DNA from: Litomosoides sigmodontis
Lineage: Eukaryota; Nematoda; Chromadorea; Rhabditida; Onchocercidae
DNA: 64,000 nucleotides
Direction of reading: 5' to 3'
NCBI GenBank assembly: GCA_963070105.1
Contig: OY718803.1
Coordinates: 10,025,823-10,089,822 of the forward strand
How positions within the stretch are numbered: position 1 is the stretch's first letter; each line of letters begins with the position of its first letter. The notes below the pieces were generated by a model that made no database searches, was not told the DNA's origin, and saw only the letters and a list, made by a program, of their open reading frames with translations. Shown here piece after piece: positions 25,907 through 44,938 of the stretch. Both the position numbers and the translations under genes were made by a program.

Positions 25907-27129
25907 ATTCAATCTGCTATAGTCTTCGATGGTATTTTAAGAATAGCTTTTTGTTTATATTTATTTTATATTCTTTATTTTTAATGAATGTTCTTTTCAA
26001 TTGCTTGAATTCTTGAGTAAGTAACGACATATAAATAATGACATGCGCAGTGTAATGTCATGCTATAAGCATAGCCAGACATGGATTTTCATGCAAAAAA
26101 GATCCTACGTCACTCACTGTTTAAACAAAATTGTGTAATGCTCTTTAATTCTCTTTCCTTTGAGAAAAGAGGAAAGTTTATCGGTGGTTTCATACTGTTT
26201 ACTATTTCATTGTTATAATCTCCTCAGCTTTGTTGCCTTTCATTTCGATTTTTGCACGCGTGAATAATTTTTGTTTGATAGTTCTACTTTTTCTGAAATC
26301 TGACACATTTTAATAATTTAATTGTTGATTGTTGTACCATCGCGCAAATTTAGTCTTACTGCTTCCTTCATTTACAATTGCGGTTTGCAACTTCGATTCT
26401 TGACCTTTTTCTTTTCTTGGATTTTCAGCAGTTATGTTTAGTACGAATCTTTATTGTTCACTGACGAAATTTATGCTTTTTGGGTCCAATTTTTCCCAAG
26501 CATTTGTCGACTTGAATGCTCTTTTGTCATTTAACCACAATTAAGCAAAGTCAGGTAACAATTACTTTAATGTCAAATGAATACTGTGTAAATTTATTTA
26601 AAATTACATGTTCCCCATTCTTTTTTCAAACATGTGTTTGATTTGTTATTTTTATCTTGTTATGTTTGTTATTTGCATTTTTATTGTCTTTATTTGTTCG
26701 AGTTTTCTATTATATACTCGGATATAATATTTGCTGTTTTCTATTTCCCGTGTCATTCTCGTTCTTAATGTGATACAGTTTTCGGGTCTTCTCATCATCT
26801 GCTACATTATCATACAGCCCTTAGTGCTGTATAAATATGCTCATCTGCTAAAGCATCTTGGGTTTCTTCTTAAATTCACTTATTCCTTTACTGCTCAGTT
26901 ACGCTATTGTGCCATATTGCTTCTCTTATAACTTTTGTATGATATTATAAGCATGTATTCCGATAAAAAATGGTCAGAAACGAAAATAATCTTGATACAT
27001 AAGGGCTTCATTGCTTTCTACTACTTTATTATTTACTACTTATTTTCGCTCATTTTATTACGTACATTTTATTTCGTTTAGTCCCTCGCTTTTCTTTGAA
27101 GTTTCAGGTTTCTAGATTTTGCAGTTAAT
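25907..27129. other. Intergenic spacer lem-3 to TTC14-like gene, first part
   Basis: AT-rich, T-biased sequence without supported genes. No AATAAA hexamer is obvious just after the lem-3 stop. The 66-codon frame at 26,731-26,931 is hydrophobic and T-driven, so it is not called. Confidence 0.55.
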
Positions 27130-27279
27130 ATGCTGCAAGAGGTCTGTCAAAAATTTTATTTATTTCCTGTTTGTAAAATCAAAAATGGCATAGAGATGCT
27201 CATTGAAATGTTGAAAGAAGTCAAAGTTCGAGAGTTGTCAATGTGGAGAATTGTGCAGTCACAAGCATTAGCTCTGCAA
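27130..27279 (+). other. Possible upstream coding exon of the TTC14-like gene
   Basis: An ATG six bases after a GATTTTGCAG acceptor opens 50 codons ending at a GTAGTT donor, in phase 0. The acceptor at 27,755 begins an exon whose phase-0 frame is open into the TTC14-like coding sequence, so the two could join in frame. The encoded peptide (MLQEVCQKFYLF...) matches no family I know, and the simpler start at 27,780 is preferred. Confidence 0.2.
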
Positions 27280-27747
27280 GTAGTTTTTCCTGAATATTTG
27301 AGAATATTTGGTTCATTTATGGCAGTTGTCGGTTTTCTGATTTGAGAGTGCCTAAACAGTTAAGGCATTGGACTTTGGATTGGAGGAACTTTAATTCCTC
27401 AACAAAGTGGTATAGGTGTTTGAGGAATATTTTCAGAAATTAATATTCTGTGGACAGTTGTTACTGAGTGAGTAAGTTATTGGTTATTAATTTTCCACTT
27501 CAACAAAAGGCTGTTCTCTTTGTTAGTCAAGTTATAGTTATAAGTTGACAGAGGGTCAAAGCTTAATTTAGGTTAATCTATACTGATTTTGTTGAAACGA
27601 GTTCGCGTTTATGTTTTACTTTATTTTATTTATATGTAAAATATGAGGATTTTTTACCCAGAGACAGCCCATCCAGAATATGTCGTTTTTTTTGATCACT
27701 CGTCTCTGATTAGTTGAATTTTGCTAAACTGAATCTTAAAATGATCA

Positions 27748-27755
27748 TTTTTCAG
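27748..27755 (+). promoter_or_regulatory. Splice acceptor before the TTC14-like start
   Basis: ATTTTTCAG ends at 27,755 and leaves 24 untranslated bases before the ATG at 27,780. It is a strong candidate for spliced-leader addition, or for cis-splicing to an upstream exon. Confidence 0.5.
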
Positions 27756-27779
27756 ACTTTTATTTACCTATTGGTCTGT

Positions 27780-30700
27780 ATGTCACCACCTTTGTGTGCA
27801 ACTAATAAACGACGTCGACGTCGACTTTCAAGTCGTAATGATCGCAGTCAGACAAATGATCATGCAAATGGATTCAGTGATCAGTCCAAGGAGGACAGTT
27901 TAGATGTAAAATGTGGGAATTTTTTACCTGGAGATGGTGTAGAAGGGCTTCCGAATAATGATACCCCAATGTTGAGTGGCAGACATGATGCTCTTCCGGT
28001 TTTCGAGTGTTTTGCGACGGAGATTAGTGGTTTGGATGCGAAGAAAAAATTGTACAATGATTTGAGGGTATTATTTGAAATTGTTTACTTCTACAGCTTA
28101 ACACCAGATTTCGTTAATAGTTCATAGTATTCATTGTTTTGTTCTATTTTTAGAACGTATTTAGAATAATAAAGGTGAGAGTAATCATTTTTATAATGCC
28201 TATTTGAGGCATATTCTGCTGGAATTTTTTTCCTCGCACTTTTCAGTTACTGTAATTTCCTTAACCATCAGATGAAATCAAAGGGTTACAATATGTTGCT
28301 AACAGATTAGTTTTATCAACAGTATTTGCAAGCGTATTTTTTTGCATTTTAGATTGGTGATGAATTATGCTTCCGAATTCGGCGTGTCGAACTTGCTGGT
28401 GTTTATTGCGAGCCTATTTGTACATTGCACTCATTTCGACGAAGTTTAAGGTGGATTAAAGATTTTCAGGTAGCTCTCATGAAAAATTTTTGATGAATAT
28501 TTGCCATTATGATAAGTATTACGTGATTTCCTTAGATGGAATAAATCCATTGTTCGGTTTATTTTTAGCTGTTTGCTTTTGATTAATAAGTAACAGAGTT
28601 TGGCATACTGTGGTTTGGTTAGCATTTCAGTGTGCTTCAGTTTAGACTATTGCAAGGCACTGGAATAGTTGCAGTTAGGAAGCAATTAACAAGAGCAAAG
28701 CCTTGAAGTATTAGCTGGAGTTTGGTTGTCGTTAATAATCTTTGGAATAGTTTCATTTATGTTTAGTTTCACCTTATCATTTACGGCTTGGTTTTCAAAT
28801 ATCAAAAGTTTATATTGCTTTTGTTTGTTTTATTATAGATTCTATTGGAGCGAAATCTACAAAATGGACGTGATTATCGGCCGAACGATTTGATTAAAGG
28901 TAGCTCTAAATCACATTTTATTTGAATGCCAGCTTAATCGCATCATTTTGCAGTTTTGGTAGTTGGTCATGACGAAGAAACAAAAATTCCAGTTTTTGCT
29001 ATAGATGAAGATGCGGTACTTTTTTTTGCTAATTTTTCCATTTCTTTATTATATATGCATATATTAAAAGTGGATGTTGTCGGAACTGCAATGTTTCTCA
29101 GAAATAATTTAAATATAGATTTACGATATTTACACCTTCAGTTTATTGATTTTTCTTTTCAATTGAGGGTCTTTTGACGGAAGCTGAATTGCCGGCCTAC
29201 TTCAGGTTAGCTAAATTTTATGTTTTAGAATTTTATTAAAATTTTGGTCGTATAGCTTGTTACAGTGTTTGGTAGTAATTGAATGGCATTGAAATATAAC
29301 AAATTCATACATAAGGCTTCAGGAATATTATTAATGTATATGTTTAAGTGGGTTGATCCAATCCTTAGTATAATTTATCGATTTTTTCTGTAAATATTAA
29401 GTTTACTAATTTTCTCGAGTTATGGTTGTTCTGTTTCTAACTTCGGAAGCGGAAGTGGTCTGGATTTGCGTCAAGATTCGAAAAGTTTTGAACTCAAACG
29501 CAAAAATGAGTTTTTGAAGGAATGGTGAGGAAATGGGAACCAGAACTTTTGATGAATATCTCAAGGACTATCTGCCAGCCACTAATCCTAATCTCGCAAC
29601 ACTGTTTGGTATCGAGACCGACTTAGCCATTTCGTTCCTGGATGAATTAAAAGGTTTTTTTTATTTTACAGTGGTATAATTTAAAGTAACTTACGATTGA
29701 AAGGAGACATCCAACTGTAAGAGAATTGATTTCAGTCAGTAGAGTTAGTAGTGGTAAGAGTGGAATATTGTTGGGAAATATAAAAAACAAAAGACAGAAA
29801 CAAATAGTTGGAACCATATTGTTCAAATCTAAACTTCAGATACAAATTTTTCATCGAAACATCGTGCTCCTTACATCCGACATAAACAAAATGAAAATCT
29901 TTCAATGAGTGTTGCCAAAAAGGGTGTTGATAGGATCCGAGGAGGCGAGAATGCTGCTGCTGTACAACATTTCAACAAAGCACTTACTATTTATGAAAAA
30001 AATATTGAAGCTCTAGTTGGCAGAGCAGCTGCGTATGTCATTGTTTATTCTATATTTTTTCGTTACTACTTCATTTCCATGAAGTAATCGTGAAACTAGA
30101 AATTCTGTTCGGTCGGCATCTTTTTTACAATTATATTGGACGGAATCGATAATTGAAAATGACGTTATGCAATTCAGATATGCCAATATGGGGCAGTATA
30201 ATTTAGCGGAAACAGACTTGGATGCAGCTTTGGCTATAAATGCATCGCATACGAATGCAAGAAATTATATGATCGAAACATTATTACAAGAAGCTAAAAG
30301 GTATTAAGTAGAATTAGTTTCACACAAGTAATGAATGTACAATTGCCTATATTGACCTATAAATGGGCTTTCAAAAAATAAATTACAAGGATGTCTGTGT
30401 TTTTTTTGAAAAGTGTGGAAATGGAAAGCATTCTTTCGCTTTGTTCTATTTGATTGTACTTATATATTCGGTGCTTGGATGTTACGATTAATTTCTAAAC
30501 AGCTGACAACTTACTTTCAAGTTCAAGTTGTTGGGGATTTGTAATTTGTGGTGAGTGCTGTTTCGGTATTTTTTGTCAGATTACCATCAACTAAATTACT
30601 CTTTTTTTTTCTCTCTTTCCGCTTTAGGCTAGAAGAAGCTGGTAAAAAGGATGAAGCAAAAGCAAAGTATGAGAAAAGTTTAACCATAAAACATGATGAA

Positions 30701-31157
30701 CGTGCGTTAAGTGGTTTAAGAAATTTGGAACGAAGTCCATCAGTCGAGGTAAACTTTTCCTGGATCTTTTTCGAGAAGTTAAATCCTGCTTCAAAGACTA
30801 TATTATGATAGCGATTATATCACAAAAGCAGAAATTTTGAATTGGAATCCTATAGTAAATAGTTGATGCTGTCGAGCGTTGATATAAATTTTGCTGCACA
30901 AATGAAATATGTATCAAGAAAAACTTTTTGGAATCAATATTTGCAACGTGGTGACATATTATATTTACAAATAAATTCTATTTTTCCTTGTTCTGTTCTC
31001 TTAGGCAGTTAAAACGAAGCGCAATGATGTCAGAACGAAGGACCACAAGGCGGAACATTCGAGAACAGTTGATAAACGACAGTGGAAAAAGCGTCGAAGA
31101 GATGCAGAAAAGCTAGCGGAATACGAACGGTTCATTGCGGAGCTCAAATCAAAGTGA
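27780..31157 (+). CDS. TTC14: TTC14-like tetratricopeptide protein
   Basis: Exons: 27,780-28,067; 28,353-28,469; 28,839-28,899; 28,954-29,015; 29,168-29,205; 29,420-29,653 (contains a frame conflict); 29,840-30,032; 30,178-30,300; 30,628-30,748; 31,005-31,157; about 462 residues. The N-terminus has a run of Arg (RRRRR, likely nuclear signal). A region resembling TTC14's S1/RNA-binding area follows (IGDELCFRIRRVELAGVYC), then LLTEAELPAYFR, matching the SSEELPLYYR segment of human TTC14, and NPNLATLFGIE, matching its NPGVVEFLLEKLGI. Three TPR helical pairs (about residues 285-400) include VQHFNKALTIYEKNIEALVGRAA. The C-terminus is short and basic (KRQWKKRRRDAEKLAEYERF); the long Ser-rich tail of vertebrate TTC14 is missing. 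The vertebrate protein's biochemical role is poorly known; RNA association is inferred from its S1-like region. The frame shifts by one between 29,510 and 29,545. Confidence 0.82.
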
Positions 31158-31933
31158 TTAAGATATAGTTTTTACAGTGTTTTTATCATTCAATTGATCA
31201 GTTTGTGAACTAATTGACGGTTTGATCTCAGTGAGTTGTTGAAAAAATTATTTTCTCTGCATATAAAGTTTCCTCATTTTCTTGTCTTCCAGATGGCTTC
31301 GATATTGGAATTATATCATTAAAATTATACCTTATCGCTTTTTACGCTGTTGTTGTTTGAATTAAATTCTACAGAGAAAATGGATAGGGAAATCATAAAA
31401 GCATCATTCTACCGAATTATCATCGGCAAATTTATTAGTTAAATTTATCAGTAGTCGGCATTCGTTGATATCCAGCGCAGTAAGACTTGATAAATAACAC
31501 TTTAGAAAACTCTAAGGAGGTAGAACTCCAAAAATCTGATTATGCGTATTATATTAGTATTTTTCGTCCTTTACGTTCTGCTGTTATTCGAATGACTAAG
31601 TTAAATTTGAGTTATAACTTTAAATGCTTGTTTTTACTTTAAATCTCCAGAGTTCGTTGCAACTGAAGTTTTATGAACAGGAAGTTTTAGTTTTGGTTGA
31701 ATTAAAAGCACATTGTGCTTTGGTTACTTTCTTAATATTGTGGCACTGTACGACACTTTCTTAATGTTGTGGCACTTTATGGCACCGTCCTCTGGGCGCT
31801 GTGTATTAGAAGTCTCACAAAGTCCAAATTTGAAAAAAAGGTGAAATATCCTGTGAAGATGTAACAGTTATCGAATTTACTGACGAGAATGTGATGAAAC
31901 GGATATTTAACTTCATACTGTTATAAATTTTAG
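31158..31933. other. Spacer between the TTC14-like gene and cmt-1
   Basis: About 0.8 kb, the shortest gap of the plus-strand cluster. It contains a 29-bp tandem duplication (31,726-31,783) and ends in the acceptor AATTTTAG at 31,933 in front of the p31comet start. No gene is seen. Confidence 0.6.
31726..31783. repeat. 29-bp tandem duplication
   Basis: Two imperfect copies of a 29-base unit beginning ACTTTCTTAAT and containing TTGTGGCACT, differing at several positions. Confidence 0.75.
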
Positions 31934-31958
31934 GAAGCCATATTTCCTGAAAGCTACT

Positions 31959-33424
31959 ATGATCACTGAGCGAATAGATGTAGGACGATGTCTGTGCATT
32001 CATGCCCAGTTACAAGCTGTTGATACTGTCCTGCAGTTATTACTGTATCAGCGTGGCATTATACCAGCTGTTGTAACTCAATTACTTTCAACTATTGAAT
32101 CACGCAATGAAGTTAAATTTGTTGAGACATATGCAAAGGTTTGTTTTCTTGTTAGAGAAGATTGTTTCAAAATCTGTTTCAACTCTGTTTTAAGCTTACA
32201 TATTTAACCGAAAAATTAAAAAAATTTTAGTACTCTATCTTGGTAAATTACTTCATTTACATTTCCTTGAACGAAAAAAAACAATATTATTCAAAAAATT
32301 GGACCGAAGTTTGTTGTTTAGAAAGCACTTCACTTGTCACGTTGACGTAACCACGGATTTTCTCATTTTATATTCCAACAGTAATGATTGCAGCATTCAG
32401 TAGGGAACGTTAGGAATCTTAATTAAAAGATGTGTTATATAATGCAAGATAGGAGTCAGCTTAGTAAAAATGCAATGGTACTGGATCAAGTGAGATGTGT
32501 TTTGAATCAAGGAAGGCCAATATAAATTAGAATGGAATCCAATATTCTACCAAATCGCCAGCTCGTTGACCTAACTCTAAAATTAGGGATGATTAAACCG
32601 AACTGAAGCCTAACGCAGTGAGTGCGTCTGCAGTTTAATTTGGAATTATCATGCATTTACAATAAGTAGAATTTTTGTAATTCTTGCAGGTTAGAGAAGC
32701 ATTGAAAGAGATATTCTGCAGCAGTAATCGTCGTGCACTACACGAAGTCGTTATAGTTATTGGTGCATCGTGTGCGCTACCGCAAGAGATTTATCGAATA
32801 CCTATTGAAGTGTGTGATTCATCTGAATCAGATCTTTTACACTGTGGTGAGAATTGTGGGGAATTGTCTCCCAGGTTACATTTTATTTTATCATGACACC
32901 AGGGAATATTGTTTGAAAGATAAGTTTTCAGTAGAAATGCAAAAAAATTTTTATGAGCTTGAAGTGTTAGCTTCCTAATTATTGCTATATGTTACTGTTC
33001 AGTCTAAATTCTAATAGCAGTACTTTTTAGGGAACAGCGTAAAATATCATCATCACTGGTAATAAGTCCAAATTTGAGCGCTACTCGAAGTATTACTCGA
33101 AATACACGCGTTTCCATTTTGTTACGTGGAACTTCTGCTCTTAAGTTTCCGGAAGAACTTGTCGAAAATGAGTAAGTAAAAATGTTATCGTTGTAGCTGC
33201 TTTTAATATTAAAAAACAATTTAAGCTATTTTGTAAGCTAATTGAGACTAATTGATTGTTGTAGTGATGGTTTTGAATTACCGAAGGATGAAGCATTATC
33301 ACGACGAAAGATCTATTCAGTGCGATTTGTTTTAAAACACCTCTGTGTTGAGAACATTATTGCAATTGGTAATTGTGATACAACTTGGTTCCGTCTTTCA
33401 CCGGTTATCCAGGCGTTCAACTAA
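31959..33424 (+). CDS. cmt-1: p31comet / MAD2L1-binding protein (CMT-1)
   Basis: HORMA-like adaptor that binds closed Mad2 and hands it to TRIP13/PCH-2, silencing the spindle checkpoint (known for p31comet and C. elegans CMT-1). Exons: 31,959-32,138; 32,690-32,874; 33,031-33,171; 33,265-33,424; 666 bases, 221 residues, all in phase. Family-like segments in order: a helix with LLLYQRGIIPAVVTQL (compare the IMYQRQQLPLP region of the vertebrate protein), the strand VVIVIGASCALPQEIYRIP (compare VLILLGG..PKEFYE), the RVSILLRG strand, and the C-terminal WFRLSPVIQAF, matching the WFQAPVTFKGF end that forms the safety belt. The acceptor AATTTTAG lies 25 bases before the ATG. The protein is shorter than human p31comet (274 residues), lacking its flexible N-terminus. 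The call rests on pattern similarity and order, so it is strong but not certain. Confidence 0.75.
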
Positions 33425-34927
33425 CAAACTGCTCTTTAACTTTTAATTTGTTGAACTCCCATGAAATGCTTTTGGTGGATGAATTTAGAAAATTATTTGT
33501 GTTCGAGACGAAGATTTTAAATGGATTGTTGGAGTGAGTACTTCGAGTACGTAATGCTTTAGGAAATTAGATGTGCCAAAATCCGCGTTAGTTGATTCAA
33601 ATTCGCCGTTATACTATTCTAGCATAATTAGGATTTTTTCAAATTTGGAGGAAAACTTTTACAACCTAATTCTATTTTATATTTCAGCATATTTTGATAC
33701 TGTTCGTAAACGTGCAAAATATTTGTTTTTAGCATAATACACTAGGTATAGATTGTCACAATTCTTTCGATTTATGATTTCATGAGTTTGCTTTTCTCAT
33801 TGATTCATTCAGTATTCTACTTTTCAAATGTCCGCTCAGCATATTCACTGCTCATCATTGTTACTCCTAATCATTCCGTTTAACGCGTTCTCACTTTATT
33901 TTTGCTTTCTTGTTTGCACACCATTCGTTGCATTGTAATGACTTTCCTTTAAGTTGAAGTCTTGTTTCATTATTCATGTTTTAGGTAAAAGCTTCCCTTA
34001 AAATCAATGATTTTTGAATTATAAAATAATTTATCTCCCAGAAATTTCCACAGTAGAACTGCTCAAACAGCATTCCTTGTAATTGTTCATTCACCTTTAC
34101 GACATATCTTTATATAAGAATAATGTAAAGTATCAGAAACATGACACGCATTAAAAAAATGGCAGAGTATCTCTGTTGAAAATAAAAACAAACACCTGCA
34201 ACAGGAAACACCTTTTTGAATGTTTAAAACTTATTTTTTTAATATTTTTTAAAATTATTTATGCTCTTTTTTTACCTGTAAGAGGATAGTCCGGTTAACT
34301 GTTAATGAATTATGTGTCGATTAATCATATAAATCTTTTGTAAATGCACGAAAGAAGAATTCATATAGAGCGTATAGAAAGTAATATCTTCGAGAACTTG
34401 CAAACTTGCAACGTATCAGCTCAGCCGAGCACAGCGATCACATTTTAAGGAAAAAAGTCTATTGTGTGGAAATGGAATTTTCATAACGGGTCACAAGTTT
34501 CAACAATCACAAAGCGCTCTATTGGAGACCATTCATCATCTTTGTTGCGGCAGTCGACAATTTTCTAACGCTGTCGAATGGTGTGATTGGTGTTTTATAT
34601 TGTTCGGCTGTTTTTATATTCGTTGTTTCTTTTTCTGTTGAGAGAGAAACTGCAGAGGTTATCCAAGGATTGGTGTAATCCTTATGATATATGATTATTA
34701 TCATAATTTTCTGATACTCGTCAGTTATGTGGAATTCTTATCGCTTCATCTCGCACATACAGTTATCTGTAGTTATGCTGTATGATTTGTAATAATTTGT
34801 GACTTCTTTCCTTGGATTTTATCGCTGCGATGTAGCGTTGACTATGTGTGAATGTTGTCCTAATATGAGTGAATAAATATGATTTTAATCGTAGATTGGA
34901 AATTACTATTAAGCCAAAGAGAAGAAG
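33425..34927. other. Spacer between cmt-1 and cdc-5L
   Basis: 1.5 kb of AT-rich sequence without supported genes. The last 20 bases before the cdc-5L ATG contain a weak acceptor (CTATTAAG). Confidence 0.55.
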
Positions 34928-40946
<6,019 letters not shown>

Positions 40947-42832
40947 GAATTAAAATATCTTGCTCTGAAATATTTTTTTCGTGTTCAGCTTTCTATTGAA
41001 TTGAATTTATTAGTGATCTTATGTTTTTATCTCATATCGGCATTTCCTGCTCTCTTGAAAATGTTAAATCGAAATGTTGGATAATAGTATTAGTGTGCCA
41101 AAGATCTAGATAAATAGAAACATGCTCATTGCGGCATTTTTCATTCTTTTTCATTTCTTCGTTTTCATTTTAACATGCATTGGTGATTCATTTTATACTT
41201 TTAACACTGGAGTTACTTTAATCGACGGAAATTAGATCCCTTAAAACTACTGTTAAGCACAGTACGTTTTCTTTTAATTTGTCAAATCATTTGATGATTT
41301 CATTGGTAATGTCACGAAATCAGCAGTATAAATCGAAAAAGAGTAATATCATTTAATCGTTTTGTTTGTGTGATTTGGTGTTTTAATGAGTGCCGAAATC
41401 ACTCCGTTGTGTTTGCTTGGAAGGGATGTGCGTCTAGGTATTCCAGTCACAAGTTTGCATTACACTTAATCCATCTTTGTAGTTCATATGCGTTCTGATG
41501 AAAGTTCTGTGGATTTTATAAAAGTAAGAACTTTTTGTCTTATACACTTTACCTGTTAACCAAATTGTTGTGCTGCTGAAAAGAATTAAATGTTTGAATC
41601 TATGCAACCGAAAATAGAGATTCATGCATTTTTGAGGTATCGTATGCAATCTTTAAGCTACGAATGACTGAGAAAAATAACATAAGATAAAGAATTGATA
41701 AAGAATTTTAAAAAAAATACAATATGGTATCTGATGTTTTTGAAACTACTAATTTTCAGTTTATCCTGTATTTCCTGTGGCCAGTACAGTTATCGAGATT
41801 TCATTGTGTGATGCGAATTTGAAGTGTTGCCAGATGTTGGCGATTCATGTTTTTAGCATTACTTCCGCTACGACAACAATTGAAAGTAGATAGATGTACG
41901 TAATCATAGATTTATTTTCCAAAATCGAAGCGTGGATTTCAAGGATGAAGGAATAGGAGATGAGCCGTGTCATTTGAATTACAATTATCAGGGCGTGTCT
42001 AATGTCCAGTCTATGCATAATATTAATGTTTGAATAACAATCGTAGCAATCATCTTGCGATCATTTAAAAACTTTCCCAAAACGATTTCAGTTAAATGTG
42101 ATCTTATCAGTCAGTATTAGATTAGACTTAATCGCAATCGTTCTTTTTTGATTCAAAATTACAGAATTTTTATCATTTTTATATCATTTTGATCGTTTCT
42201 GAACAATAATGAAAATACCATTAAATTATCAATTTATTAACAAAAGCGAGGAGGGATTATTTATTGAAAGGTAAAATCTTGCAGAACAATGCCATCATTT
42301 GTAATGAACAAAATCACTAGGAACAACTGATATAATTTGAAACAATCATGTGGGATGACTTGAAAATTTGAATATGTAGTAATAATTCAAATGAACAATG
42401 AAATCCTTTCTAACAACGGTTTAATTTTTTCTGGGAGAAAGAAACTTTGATTCTATCAATTATAATCAACTACGGCTAAACTTTTACATGCATTAATTAG
42501 CACTTCTGTTAATTTATAATCTTGTGATGAAAGTGTGATCATAATTAGTACCTACTTCGTTTTCGCTTAAATAATCGACTTGAAATAACAATTACTATAA
42601 TTAAAATCTTCTCCTATTGCGTATCAAAATGGTGGATATTTATAGCTATTAGTTGCATTCATTGCGATTTTACAAATTACCTTCTTCAGAAATTACTATT
42701 TCCGTCGTTTACGAGAGGGAACATTTATCACTGTTTCATCCTAAGATATTAGGTAATGCGCTGTTAAACTTTTCTTCTAATTCAAATAATCACACGTTTA
42801 CGGTATCACTCATCGTGCGACTATTATTATTA

Positions 42833-42952
42833 CCGTTATTATTATCATTAATTATTATTACATTAATTGATAAAAGTTATCAAGCAACCATGCCGTTATT
42901 ATTATCATTAATTATTGTTACATTAATTGATAAAAGTTATCAAGCAACCATG
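42833..42952. repeat. 60-bp tandem duplication, two copies
   Basis: The unit starts CCGTTATTATTATCATTAAT and ends AAGCAACCATG. The copies are adjacent and differ at one base (42,857 versus 42,917), so the duplication is recent. Confidence 0.95.
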
Positions 42953-44914
42953 CATGGTTGTCGTTCTATTTCTAGTCGATGAATTGCAAAAACTCACATT
43001 TCCCCATAACAGTCAGTTGATTTTAACGAACAATTTTTTAAATTTATATAATAAAACGAAATTCCCTTTGTTTCTCTCATTCGTTCGCTCTCTCCTTGTT
43101 CACTTAGCTTTACGTGAATGGGTGGAAGGATAAAGAGATAGCGAGTCCACAACGGCATGATAATCCGGCTCTTAACCTCTCTCACACCTATCCCTACGGC
43201 ATCCGGGAATTAATTGTACAACAGAACACAATGCACACGCTAATCCCATAATGCTGTTTAGCTTGAAGTGGACGGATGGATGGATCATGACGAAGCACAT
43301 GGTCACTGAAATCACTGTATACCGTATCCCATCAAACAACTAATGTTTTCCACCATTTTTTTCAAAAAAAAAAACCGAAATAATAATAATGAAAATAGTC
43401 GTTTTTTTTTAATTTTACAAATATTTCAAAGAGAATAGTTGAAAGGAAGCAAATCTTTGATCTGTTACACTCTAAGCGTAATCATGAAGTTACGCAAGAA
43501 AGTAATGATGCAATACGTGTTAATGAAAGAGATAGGTAAATTAGCACTCGAAATTTTATTCATGCTAAATTTTAGTACTATTTTAAGCAGCAATAAATTA
43601 TCCTTTTTTTGTATGTTTTACTTCGTACTACTAATTTATCTCGCCCATATGTAATGCCGAATAGCAAATATAGCAGCAGTAAATAGTAAGTAAATAATTA
43701 ATAACAATAATGATAATAATAGTAAATGATAATGATAATGATAACGATCGTAAGAGTAACAGTGAAATGATAGTGAAAGCTGTGGTGATAGTGTCAAATT
43801 ACGATAGATAAGCTAGTAGACAATGATTGTAGATGAGGTTAGCTAGACTACATCAGTGCTAGAAACGGTCTTACTCACTGACCACTTCATTATCATTTAC
43901 CGTAAGTTAATGTACGCAGTAAATTCATTTACACATCATTTATCACTGCTATTATCAGTCTTATCAGTCATGACGAATTATCATCACAAATAGCATTTTA
44001 CTTCAGAAAAAAAAATGCATTAATTTTTTTTTTCTTGGAAATATTTTAACAACTCAAAATTTATTCAGCCTGTGTGAAGGTCACACAACCAAAATCGTTG
44101 AAATTTTAAACATTCTCATAGTTCATGGGAAGAGCAAACAAACCTTCGCAGGTGAAATAGGAAATAATCGTTTGAAAAATGCAACAATTGTTTGCTGCCA
44201 ATGAATGGATGGATGGATCTATCTAATCTATTTGTTAGTGTTTGAAGTGAGGTAGCGGCTATAAAGGCGAGGAAGAAAAAAAGGAGTAAAATGGATAAGG
44301 TTGATTTGATTTTTGCGCGAGAATTACTTTCATCTTTGCAAGGCCACTCACCGCGGCCATAAAACACACAAAATGTTCTTCTAAAAATTTATTTAACGTT
44401 TACCTTTTTCATTTCAATTTTAATTCACTCATACGTTTCAATTTGCATTATCTCTGAGAGAAACAGTCATTGAGTAAAATTTCAATACTGATTTAATTAT
44501 TTTAAGCTGTAACCTTTCTCAATTACATTTGGCAATTCATTTTTTTCAAATATTTCAAATGCTACATTTTCTTGTTTGTCTCTTTTGATCTCACTATTAC
44601 TGTTGTCTTTCTCGAGTTTAAAAAATCGCCTATTTCGTTTCACTTTTTTTCATTACTGCTGTTGTTGAAAAAAGAAATTTTAATTTCTTCACGTACATAT
44701 TTCTATCCATTTCATCCCCTGCATCCCTTTTGATACCCGAGTTGAAATCAGACAGTGAATCAATGATTGTTTGATGAAATCACATAATGAAGCAGTAAAA
44801 CAATGATTATTTGAACAAACAAGGAAGTTAAATTTTTGTCAAAATGAAATTTGATAATTCGACATTTTATGTATGCGAGCATATCTTATTTTATCAATTA
44901 ATGCACGCATGCAC

Positions 44915-44938
44915 CAGCTGTTCATGCAGCTGCAGCTG
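44915..44938. promoter_or_regulatory. Cluster of three CAGCTG E-boxes
   Basis: CAGCTG occurs at 44,915-44,920, 44,927-44,932 and 44,933-44,938, the last two directly adjacent. An octamer ATTTGCAT lies 150 bases further on (45,091). CAGCTG is bound by proneural and myogenic bHLH factors. The enhancer role and the target gene are inferred. Confidence 0.4.

Noticed and set aside
44116..44367. 83-codon frame with a hydrophobic stretch
   Set aside because: It starts at GTG rather than ATG, and no supporting splice signals or homology were seen.
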